DNA from: JASLCR01 sp036405515
GTDB taxonomy: Bacteria > Patescibacteriota > Saccharimonadia > Saccharimonadales > Saccharimonadaceae
NCBI GenBank assembly: GCA_036405515.1
Contig: DASWXM010000007.1
Span: 1 to 12,011 of the forward strand
Direction: 5' to 3'
Length of the DNA: 12,011 nucleotides
The position numbers and the translations under genes were made by a program. Position 1 is the first letter of the stretch. Each line of letters opens with the position of its first letter. The notes under the pieces are model-generated. The model saw nothing but the letters and a program-made list of their open reading frames with translations. It had not been told where the DNA came from and did no database searches. Positions 1 to 5,924 of the stretch are shown one piece after another.

Positions 1-563
1 TTCTTGCGGAATTCTGGCACAATTTGCATTTTATTTTTTTCAATCGCTTCACGAATCTGCTCCGTAAAATCACTACACCTAAGGAAATAGTTCTCTTCAG
101 ACACATGCTCATACTGTGTCTGGTGATCAGGACAGACACCATTTGTTTCGGCGACTTCCTTTTCGGTAAAGAAGGCCTCGTGACCCATGCAGTACCAGCC
201 CTCGTACTTGTCTTTGTAAATATGTGGCTGTAATTGCTGCCAAACATACTGCACCGCACCCTTATGATGCCCGTCGGTCGTACGGATAAAATCGGTAAAT
301 CCGGCGCCGACCTTGCGCATCAGTACCTCGAAATTACCGTACATCTTATCGGTATATTGCTGCGGAGTGAGTCCTGTCTCTGTCGCTTTGGCAGCTATCT
401 TATTACCATGTTCATCAGTTCCTACCTGAAAGCGTACCGCATGACCATTCTGCATCTGATATCGAGCCCAGATATCAGCCAAAAGATAATCGAGCGCATT
501 GCCGATATGCGGGGTGCCGTTGACGTACGGAATAGCAGTGGTGACGTATAGATTTTTTCCCAT
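1..563 (-). CDS. metG: Methionyl-tRNA synthetase, N-terminal part (runs off the window)
   Basis: This is the cytoplasmic class I aminoacyl-tRNA synthetase that charges tRNA-Met for initiation and elongation. The first 187 residues are visible; the rest, with the KMSKS loop and anticodon-binding domain, lies beyond the left edge. Seen: an N-terminal YVTTAIPYVNG strand, a HIGN version of the HIGH signature at residues 19-22, FQVGTDEHG at 46-53, and an inserted connective domain from about 118. That domain carries EGWYCMGHEAFFTEKE, with CxxH pairs at 125-128 and 144-147 that probably form the zinc knuckle seen in many MetRS. The order and spacing match MetRS of bacterial type. The ATG at 563 is chosen because it begins the family-typical start and lies 7 nt behind a good extended -10 box; no Shine-Dalgarno is present. 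It is transcribed divergently from the gene at 624. The identification is firm; only its length is unknown. Confidence 0.97.
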   Translation of the reverse strand, partial: MGKNLYVTTAIPYVNGTPHIGNALDYLLADIWARYQMQNGHAVRFQVGTDEHGNKIAAKATETGLTPQQYTDKMYGNFEVLMRKVGAGFTDFIRTTDGHHKGAVQYVWQQLQPHIYKDKYEGWYCMGHEAFFTEKEVAETNGVCPDHQTQYEHVSEENYFLRCSDFTEQIREAIEKNKMQIVPEFRK

Positions 564-570
564 TAACTCA

Positions 571-579
571 ATTGTATCA
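571..579 (-). promoter_or_regulatory. Extended -10 promoter of metG, probably leaderless
   Basis: Read on the minus strand the motif is TGA-TACAAT (TGn extended -10). The hexamer covers 571-576 and is followed by exactly 7 nt before the ATG at 563, so transcription would begin at or next to the start codon. No convincing -35 hexamer is visible at 16-18 bp. The same spacing recurs at four other genes in this window. Confidence 0.65.
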
Positions 580-580
580 T

Positions 581-600
581 CTCTCAGAGAGGAATACCTC
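581..600. repeat. Two overlapping inverted repeats between divergent promoters
   Basis: CTCTC-A-GAGAG (581-591) and GAGG-AATA-CCTC (589-600) are perfect short inverted repeats that overlap. They lie between the metG -10 box (571-579) and the -10 box of the plus-strand gene (605-613). GAGGTAT occurs again just inside the plus-strand gene (629-635), inverted relative to ATACCTC at 594-600. They could be an operator for both promoters, but short repeats of this size also arise by chance. Confidence 0.35.
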
Positions 601-604
601 ACAA

Positions 605-613
605 TGCTATACT
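605..613 (+). promoter_or_regulatory. Extended -10 promoter of the 624 gene
   Basis: TGC-TATACT is a strong extended -10 box, with the hexamer at 608-613. The ATG follows 10 nt later at 624, so the predicted leader is about 3-4 nt and no ribosome-binding site can fit. No good -35 element is visible. It is the only plus-strand promoter I can assign to a gene here. Confidence 0.65.
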
Positions 614-623
614 GATATATACA

Positions 624-1208
624 ATGAAGAGGTATCTCATAATTGCTGCATGTGTCATCGTTGGAGTTGCGCTCGCAGCCCTAGTGTACTTCGCAGTTTC
701 AGCTCCACGCCTTAACTTCACCTACTACACGCCGACCTACCTTCCGCCAGGTGCGTCAATTGCTAAGCGTACGCTATTTATTCAAAACTACCAATCAGGT
801 GGTGATCCATTCGGAAAAACAGTTACCGATAAGAGTGTGACCTTGAGTTTTCGTGATGTCGATAACGTCTACAGCATCCACGAACGATCGGCAACACAAT
901 ATCAAGATATCATCAGTGAACGTATTCAGACTTCTGATACCCACTTCGATGCGAGCAGCATTAAACCAACGTGTCGCCAAATGACAACGTCAAAGAAGAT
1001 ATCTTATCGACTTTGTCATTGGATCGACTACGACCGATATAGTGTCTACGAGATGAACTTTGTGCGTGATGATACCTGGATATCAGTCCAGATGAACACA
1101 ACAAAAGACCAGCCATTCAAGCTCTCAGACCTTAATAGCTTTATTGACTCGTTTCAACCAGGCAACACTCGCGAACTTACCGTCAAAACTATCCAAGGTG
1201 GTGGCTAG
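624..1208 (+). CDS. Membrane-anchored extracytoplasmic protein of unknown function
   Basis: I do not recognise a named family. The 194-residue protein starts MKRYLIIAAC and has one hydrophobic segment at about residues 4-26, which reads as an uncleaved anchor or signal peptide without a lipobox. The remainder is polar and probably outside the membrane. A YTPTYLPPG segment (35-43) followed by alternating beta-like stretches (VTLSFRDVD at 72-80, YEMNFVRDDTWISVQM at 142-157) and a FKLSDLNSFIDSF tail recalls the beta-rich domains of DUF4367-like proteins. That resemblance is inference only. Two cysteines, C117 and C131, could form an extracytoplasmic disulfide. It is the only plus-strand gene, lies between minus-strand genes, has its own near-leaderless promoter, and its TAG overlaps the opposing gene's stop in a shared CTAG. 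Confidence 0.85.
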   Translation: MKRYLIIAACVIVGVALAALVYFAVSAPRLNFTYYTPTYLPPGASIAKRTLFIQNYQSGGDPFGKTVTDKSVTLSFRDVDNVYSIHERSATQYQDIISERIQTSDTHFDASSIKPTCRQMTTSKKISYRLCHWIDYDRYSVYEMNFVRDDTWISVQMNTTKDQPFKLSDLNSFIDSFQPGNTRELTVKTIQGGG

Positions 1209-1864
1209 ACAAGTACGGCAAACACTGCATGACGTCCGTTCGTCAGCCGATTACCTTTGAGAAACTCACTGTGAGAGAATAGCTGCTTATCTTTTGTTGT
1301 ATCACGTATATCTGTTTTTATATTACTCTCGTTAATACCAGCCGAGATCATCTGTTCGACTGCAGCTTCATGCAGACCCTTCCCATCCAGACTATGAATA
1401 GGGTATACATCCTTACCCGCAGCTGGCGTCAAATAGATTCGAATGCCTTCCGGAGGGATACCTGTCTGTTTCATAAAGTATCCGACCGAATACCTACCAC
1501 CTTCTTGCTCGAGATTATGTCGGCCGAGATGCGACACCATTAGTGCTGTATGATTTTTATCCCAGATAACCGCACCGACACAATCACCAAGAGGTAGAAA
1601 GAGTGTCACGCCTTTTTTTTGCGTCAGCAAAGCATCAGCAATAATTTTACTTTCCCTCATCACACCTTCTCCCGCCTGAGCTATACCAACAGTATGGTAT
1701 CGTCGATAATCTTCATTTTCATAGGCAAGCCGCACAATACAAGCAAGCGCAGGGTCAGCACCCATCGATGCAATAAATGCTCGTCGGTTTTCTTCGAAAG
1801 TCGCATCACCGTACTTCATCGAACCGTCCTTGACTGATGAGACTGCGTAAATTAATTGAGACAT
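1205..1864 (-). CDS. PgeF/YfiH-like laccase-domain protein
   Basis: This 219-residue protein resembles the DUF152 'multicopper polyphenol oxidoreductase (laccase)' family. YfiH/PgeF members have been linked to purine nucleoside phosphorolysis or deamination and to peptidoglycan-precursor editing. Seen: GVTLFLPLGDCVGAVIWD (C95) in place of the usual ADC motif, SHLGRHN (H112) in place of HAGWRG, an upstream YHTVG (H57) where the first metal-binding histidine is expected, and a C-terminal FSH...NGRHAVFAVL matching the family's FSYRR...TGR ending. All three expected zinc ligands are therefore present, but the surrounding motifs are divergent. The ATG at 1864 overlaps the end of rsmA by 13 nt and fits better than the in-frame GTG at 1882; neither has a good Shine-Dalgarno, so translation is probably coupled. 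It is the last gene of the Rpf-rsmA operon. The fold is fairly sure; the substrate is not. Confidence 0.8.
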   Translation of the reverse strand: MSQLIYAVSSVKDGSMKYGDATFEENRRAFIASMGADPALACIVRLAYENEDYRRYHTVGIAQAGEGVMRESKIIADALLTQKKGVTLFLPLGDCVGAVIWDKNHTALMVSHLGRHNLEQEGGRYSVGYFMKQTGIPPEGIRIYLTPAAGKDVYPIHSLDGKGLHEAAVEQMISAGINESNIKTDIRDTTKDKQLFSHSEFLKGNRLTNGRHAVFAVLV

Positions 1865-2619
1865 TGTTGTAGCTTTTTCCACTGTTCAAGTGACAGATCT
1901 TCGGCACGATCATCAGGTGAGATGCCGGCCTCCTGAAGTATTGCTTCTATGTCAGTCTTTGACATCGCCAATCCCCCTGCTAAGCTACTACGGAGTTTTT
2001 TGCGCTTCGCACTGAAACCAGCTTTTACTAGCCGATAGAATTGCTTTTCATCATCCAGCAATACCTGAGGGTTACGTCGGGTCGTCAGTACGATCACTTG
2101 CGAGTCGACTTTCGGTGGCGGAGTAAAGAACTCGCGCGGCACTTCGATACTAAGCTCGGCCTCAGCATACACCTGAGCAGAGATAGCCAAGATGCTCATA
2201 TCACCAGGGCCGGCCGCAATTCTTTCAGCCACCTCTTTTTGTACCAGCAATACTGCAACCCGCGGCTTGTTTTTAGTAGTCATTAGTTTTTGCACGATTT
2301 TACTCGTAATGTAGTACGGCACATTGGCAACAACTACATACCCTTCAGGAAGAGAATCGAGATCAAACGACAGAATATCTTCGTTTTTCACAGTGAGGTT
2401 CTTGCCTGGAAATTGCCCAGGTAGCTTTCGTGCCAAATCGCGGTCAAACTCGACAGCAATTACCTCTTTTGCTCGCGAGAGTAACTCGCTTGTCAATGTG
2501 CCAAGTCCAGGGCCAATCTCAAGTACCGTATCACTTTTTTTAATATCTGCAGCATCAGCAATTTCAGAAAGAATAAATCGATCAGTAAGCCAATGCTGGC
2601 CAAGAGATTTATTAGGCAT
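1852..2619 (-). CDS. rsmA: 16S rRNA (adenine1518-N6/adenine1519-N6)-dimethyltransferase
   Basis: RsmA (KsgA) uses S-adenosylmethionine to dimethylate two adjacent adenines in helix 45 of 16S rRNA, a late checkpoint of small-subunit assembly; its loss gives kasugamycin resistance. The 255 residues are normal for the family. Seen: N-terminal KSLGQHWLTD (4-13), SAM-binding EIGPGLG (34-40), acidic AVEFDRD (55-61), NEDIL (79-83), the catalytic NVPYYITS (99-106, family consensus NLPYxIxS), and FFTPPPKVDS (164-173). A C-terminal helical domain includes GFSAKRKKLRSSL. The ATG at 2619 overlaps the upstream gene's TAA by one base (TAATG), so it is probably translated by ribosomes terminating on the Rpf-like gene. 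It sits in one operon with that gene and the PgeF-like gene, an rpfB/yabE-ksgA adjacency shared with many Gram-positive bacteria. Confidence 0.96.
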   Translation of the reverse strand: MPNKSLGQHWLTDRFILSEIADAADIKKSDTVLEIGPGLGTLTSELLSRAKEVIAVEFDRDLARKLPGQFPGKNLTVKNEDILSFDLDSLPEGYVVVANVPYYITSKIVQKLMTTKNKPRVAVLLVQKEVAERIAAGPGDMSILAISAQVYAEAELSIEVPREFFTPPPKVDSQVIVLTTRRNPQVLLDDEKQFYRLVKAGFSAKRKKLRSSLAGGLAMSKTDIEAILQEAGISPDDRAEDLSLEQWKKLQQCLN

Positions 2620-3752
2620 TAGCGATAGGTATCTGGCAGACTAGCACCACAAACCGGCCATGGGCTCCAGCCTCTTCGTTCATAGAGTTTTCGCGCCGCG
2701 GCATCTTGTTCGGCTGGCGTTGCTTTGCCGTACGGAGCATCCGTAACACCGTACCAAGTACCCTGATCGAACTGATACGCTCCGTAGTACGGACCAGCTG
2801 GATTCCAGCTGTCATATCCACCTTCACAGGCACGAAGCTTTGCCAATGCTGCTGCAAAATCGCCATCAAAGTTTGGTTTTGTGCCAACAACCTCTACTTG
2901 TTTCTTTGCTCGCTCCAAAACCACCGACTGAATTTTCTTGCGCTTCAGTTCCTTGCCATTCTTCATGACAACTTCGTACGTAACCTTCTTTTTACCCTTT
3001 ATCCCTGGGGTCGTAATTTTACGATAGCCGACTTTTTTATCTGCGTCTTCGATGCGCTGCACTGCAAAATCAATCGCTTCATCGCGCGTAATCGTCTGTT
3101 TGCCGTTGCGCCATATTTCTATCTTCATGTTGCTTTCAATTGGTGTCGTTGGCTTGACCGTAAGAATATCGTTCTTTGCAAGTTGAATCTTTTTCTCGAT
3201 CAGAAAGGCTTCAATCGTAGCTGCCTGTGTATATACGGTATCGGACTTGCCATACAGAACAAGCTTCACTGGTGTCGCGCGATCAATCGTCAGTTGAAGA
3301 TTCATATCATCTGCAAGTGGGTCGTCAGGAAGCCGCATCTTTGTAATATCCTCATCATGCAGCACAAAGCCAGCATGCTGTGCAATTTGTTGCGGTGTCT
3401 GGTGTGCTGACATGACACGGATTTTATTATTACCATCAATAACCGTAATCGGACGCGCCCGATACACATTCACTTGATAGCTATCTCCTTCAAGCGTTTC
3501 ATCAAGCCCTGGCTCAACCATGTCATTAGGATCAATAATAATATTAGCTTCCTTAAATACATTTCGAAGAGTTGTCTCTCGAGTAATCACGCTCTTTTCA
3601 ACTCCTCGGTCATGAATAGTCACCAGTCGTTGTCCGTGCTTGAGATCAGATGCCGCATATACGCCACTAGCCACGCCAAGCGTGGTAACGAAAAACGCTA
3701 GTATAAATACACCTGTAATACCGATATATGAAAAATGAAATTTCTTAGTCAT
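2619..3752 (-). CDS. Secreted DUF348/G5 protein with Rpf-like lysozyme-fold domain (YabE/RpfB type)
   Basis: This is a predicted exported peptidoglycan-cleaving protein of the resuscitation-promoting-factor/YabE type, 377 residues. Seen: a signal peptide (positive MTKK, hydrophobic core about 9-30, VYAAS near 31-35), then about three DUF348-like repeats (roughly 44-90, 100-150, 160-205; each has a basic 'rPITVIDGN'-like strand), a G5 domain (about 210-290, ending with GTKP), and a C-terminal domain at 297-370. RACEGGYD places the likely catalytic glutamate at E310; YYGAYQFDQGTW and GWSPWPVC follow. C309 and C368 match the disulfide pair of RpfB. The ATG at 3752 is preferred over the in-frame GTG at 3767 because AGGTGAG at 3763-3769 lies 10 nt upstream and could serve as ribosome-binding site. 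It heads the operon with rsmA and has its own strong promoter. Confidence 0.92.
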   Translation of the reverse strand: MTKKFHFSYIGITGVFILAFFVTTLGVASGVYAASDLKHGQRLVTIHDRGVEKSVITRETTLRNVFKEANIIIDPNDMVEPGLDETLEGDSYQVNVYRARPITVIDGNNKIRVMSAHQTPQQIAQHAGFVLHDEDITKMRLPDDPLADDMNLQLTIDRATPVKLVLYGKSDTVYTQAATIEAFLIEKKIQLAKNDILTVKPTTPIESNMKIEIWRNGKQTITRDEAIDFAVQRIEDADKKVGYRKITTPGIKGKKKVTYEVVMKNGKELKRKKIQSVVLERAKKQVEVVGTKPNFDGDFAAALAKLRACEGGYDSWNPAGPYYGAYQFDQGTWYGVTDAPYGKATPAEQDAAARKLYERRGWSPWPVCGASLPDTYR

Positions 3753-3778
3753 AAAAAGACGACTCACCTGCCCACAAG

Positions 3779-3790
3779 GGAAGCGCTTCC
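3779..3790. promoter_or_regulatory. Perfect 12-bp palindrome, possible LacI-type operator
   Basis: GGAAGCGCTTCC is fully self-complementary with a central CG, the form typical of LacI/GalR-family operators. It begins 4 bp after the TATAAT box of the Rpf-like gene, so the predicted transcription start (about 3787) lies inside it, an ideal position for a repressor. No LacI-type regulator is encoded in the window, so the regulator is unknown. Confidence 0.4.
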
Positions 3791-3794
3791 ATGT

Positions 3795-3803
3795 ATTATA
3801 GCA
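3795..3803 (-). promoter_or_regulatory. Strong extended -10 promoter of the Rpf-like gene and rsmA operon
   Basis: On the minus strand the sequence is TGC-TATAAT, a consensus extended -10 hexamer at 3795-3800. It lies just behind the pcrA-like stop codon (3807-3809). A TTGACA occurs at 3805-3810 but only 4 bp away, so it cannot act as the -35 partner. The predicted start near 3787 gives a leader of about 35 nt, long enough for the AGGTGAG ribosome-binding site. This makes it different from the leaderless promoters elsewhere in the window. Confidence 0.7.
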
Positions 3804-3806
3804 CTG

Positions 3807-5909
3807 TCAACTTACTTTGACGAGATTTGCATACTCAACATTGAGCTTCTTTGTCTGTCCGCTATCGAATCGTACGGTCACCGCCAGGCCGTCTACATCG
3901 ATGATCTCGCCACGGCCAAACTGCCGTGACTCCACCTGGTCGTTGATATCAAAGTCGGGAACCATCATATATTCTTCAATAGCGTCCTGTCTGCGGATAT
4001 CAGCGGATATACGTCCTGCAGATGCACCGATATCTTCAAGGAATCTGCTCGGTGGATTGTACCCGCGTTGACCAAACTGCAGACGGCTAGCAGCATAACT
4101 TAAATGGAGCTCTTCTCTTGCCCGGGTCATGCCGACATAGCAAAGCCGTCGTTCTTCTTCGAGCTCGCTTGGGCCAGCCTCGTAAATACGACTATGCGGG
4201 AAAATACCTTCTTCCATACCCACCATAAAGACGACAGGAAACTCTAGCCCTTTCGCGGCATGAAGCGTCATCAAGGTCACACTATCTTCATTCGAGCTCT
4301 CATCGGCACTGCTCATCAGTGCCGCCTCATCAAGAAAATCAGCGAGGCTTGCATACTGTGCAGCGTCAGATACCAGTGAGCTGATATTTTCCTCACGATC
4401 CTCAGCCTGGGGAGTCCCATCACGTAAATACTCGCGATAGCCTATTCCGATGAGCACTTGCTCAATAATATTCGCGGGCGATTCGTTATTTTCTACCATT
4501 ATTTGCAGCCTTCGAAGCTGCTCGCCAAGTTTACCTAAAGAACTTTTTGCTTTGCCCGTCACCGGCGAAGCATCAATCATGATCAGACTGCTGATAATAT
4601 CATTGCCAGTCAACGGCTGCCACTCGAGAAACCTTTCAAGGCTTGTTGCGCCCACACCACGAGTTGGCACGTTTGCAATACGACTAAAACTTGCCCGGTC
4701 GTTCGATTGATAGATGAGGCGAAGATACGCGAGCACATCTTTAATCTCCTTGCGGTCATAAAATCTTACTCCGCCAACGATCTTGTATGGCACGCGGGCC
4801 GCTAGTAATGCGCGCTCCATCGTGTAGCTTTGAGCATTTGTACGATAAAGTACCGCAAAATCATCTGGACGACGAGCGCCGATTGACACTTGGGTAGAAA
4901 TACGGCTCGCCACAATCTGCGCTTCCTCTGTCTCATCGTACGTCTCATGGATCTCAACTGGCTGCCCCATCCCTGCGGCAGTCCATAGCTTTTTGTCGGT
5001 GCGCGTCGTATTTTTACTGATTACATTTTGCGCAGCCTCAAGAATCGCACCCGTTGAGCGATAGTTCTGCTCCAGCTTCACGACTGTCGCACCCGGGAAA
5101 TCACGCTCAAAATTAAGAATATTTGTAAAATCAGCCCCCCGCCAGCTATAAATCGACTGCCAGTCATCACCCACCACGCAAATATTACGCTTTTCATTGA
5201 CGAGACTTTTTACAATAGCGTACTGGGTGGCGTTGGTATCTTGATACTCGTCAATCAGAATGTATTTGAATTTCTCTCGCCATTTCTTACGTTTTTCAGG
5301 AGCTTCGTTGAACAAGCGTACGGTTTCAAGCAACAAGTCATCGAAGTCAAGTGCGCCCGCTGTTTTTTTGTTCGATTCGTAATCTTTGTATAGTTCGGCA
5401 ACCGTCTTCTCAAATGGGTAATTAGCCGTCTGCGCAAAATCATTTGGCGCAAGCAGCTGATTCTTTGCCGACGATATTGCAGCGGCTACCGTCTTCGGCT
5501 TTACCTGACGATCACTGATGCCTCGTTGTTTCATCACTTGCTTGATAACACTCTGCCGATCATCTTCATCGTAAATAACAAAGTTTTTCGGAATACCAAT
5601 AGCTTCTCCATCGATCTTCAATAAACGCACACAAATACCGTGAAATGTCCCCATCCAAGGCATAAAATTGCGAGTATTTGGCTGGCCAAGCAGCGCTGAG
5701 AGTCGTTCCCGCATCTCTCTGGCTGCTTTATTTGTAAAAGTAACAGCGAGTACTTCTTCAGGCCAAATCTTCTCCTCAGCAATCAAGTAGGCAATTCGAT
5801 GTGTCAGTGTTTTTGTCTTTCCGCTACCCGCACCAGCCAGAATAAGCAAAGGGCCGCTTGTCACTACAGCGGTTTTCTGCGCATCATTAAGTCCCTCAAG
5901 AAATTGCAT
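3807..5909 (-). CDS. pcrA: ATP-dependent 3'-5' DNA helicase, PcrA/UvrD family
   Basis: This superfamily 1A helicase unwinds DNA in nucleotide-excision and mismatch repair and strips proteins from DNA and stalled RNA polymerase. The 700 residues are typical of PcrA/UvrD. Motifs in order: LNDAQ (Q motif, 7-11), Walker A AGAGSGKT (25-32), TFTNKAAREMRER (57-69), GTFHG (87-91), DEYQD (220-224), GDDWQSIYSWRGA (247-259; the canonical third Asp is Trp), QNYRS (281-285), LYRTNAQS (354-361), TLHAAKGLEF (548-557) and YVGMTRAR (591-598). A C-terminal Tudor-like segment (about 656-698, FGRGEIIDVDG...VRFDSGQTKKL) matches the RNA-polymerase-contacting domain of PcrA. It ends in TGA, showing that TGA is a stop in this genome. 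The ATG at 5909 lies 7 nt after a TATACT box. Whether the function is PcrA-like or UvrD-like cannot be settled here. Confidence 0.93.
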   Translation of the reverse strand: MQFLEGLNDAQKTAVVTSGPLLILAGAGSGKTKTLTHRIAYLIAEEKIWPEEVLAVTFTNKAAREMRERLSALLGQPNTRNFMPWMGTFHGICVRLLKIDGEAIGIPKNFVIYDEDDRQSVIKQVMKQRGISDRQVKPKTVAAAISSAKNQLLAPNDFAQTANYPFEKTVAELYKDYESNKKTAGALDFDDLLLETVRLFNEAPEKRKKWREKFKYILIDEYQDTNATQYAIVKSLVNEKRNICVVGDDWQSIYSWRGADFTNILNFERDFPGATVVKLEQNYRSTGAILEAAQNVISKNTTRTDKKLWTAAGMGQPVEIHETYDETEEAQIVASRISTQVSIGARRPDDFAVLYRTNAQSYTMERALLAARVPYKIVGGVRFYDRKEIKDVLAYLRLIYQSNDRASFSRIANVPTRGVGATSLERFLEWQPLTGNDIISSLIMIDASPVTGKAKSSLGKLGEQLRRLQIMVENNESPANIIEQVLIGIGYREYLRDGTPQAEDREENISSLVSDAAQYASLADFLDEAALMSSADESSNEDSVTLMTLHAAKGLEFPVVFMVGMEEGIFPHSRIYEAGPSELEEERRLCYVGMTRAREELHLSYAASRLQFGQRGYNPPSRFLEDIGASAGRISADIRRQDAIEEYMMVPDFDINDQVESRQFGRGEIIDVDGLAVTVRFDSGQTKKLNVEYANLVKVS

Positions 5910-5916
5910 CTCTACT

Positions 5917-5922
5917 AGTATA
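5917..5922 (-). promoter_or_regulatory. -10 promoter of the pcrA-like gene, probably leaderless
   Basis: TATACT on the minus strand is followed by exactly 7 nt and then the ATG at 5909. It lies in the 15-bp gap next to the upstream gene's TAG (5925-5927), so the helicase can be expressed apart from the tpiA-side transcript. It lacks the TGn extension and has no clear -35. Confidence 0.55.
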
Positions 5923-5924
5923 GA

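Noticed and set aside
2706..3410. 234-residue open frame on the plus strand opposite the Rpf-like gene
   Set aside because: It lies wholly antisense to a well-supported gene, has Cys/Phe/Leu-rich composition without recognisable domains, and has no promoter or ribosome-binding site. The other opposite-strand frames were rejected for the same reasons.
3753..3767. GTG start at 3767 for the Rpf-like protein
   Set aside because: It lacks a spaced Shine-Dalgarno and would place an extra MSRLF before a normal MTKK signal-peptide start; AGGTGAG fits the ATG at 3752.
3807..3809. UGA recoding (glycine) as in Gracilibacteria or Absconditabacteria
   Set aside because: The pcrA-like gene ends naturally at TGA right after the Tudor-like domain, and no in-frame TGA interrupts the other genes.
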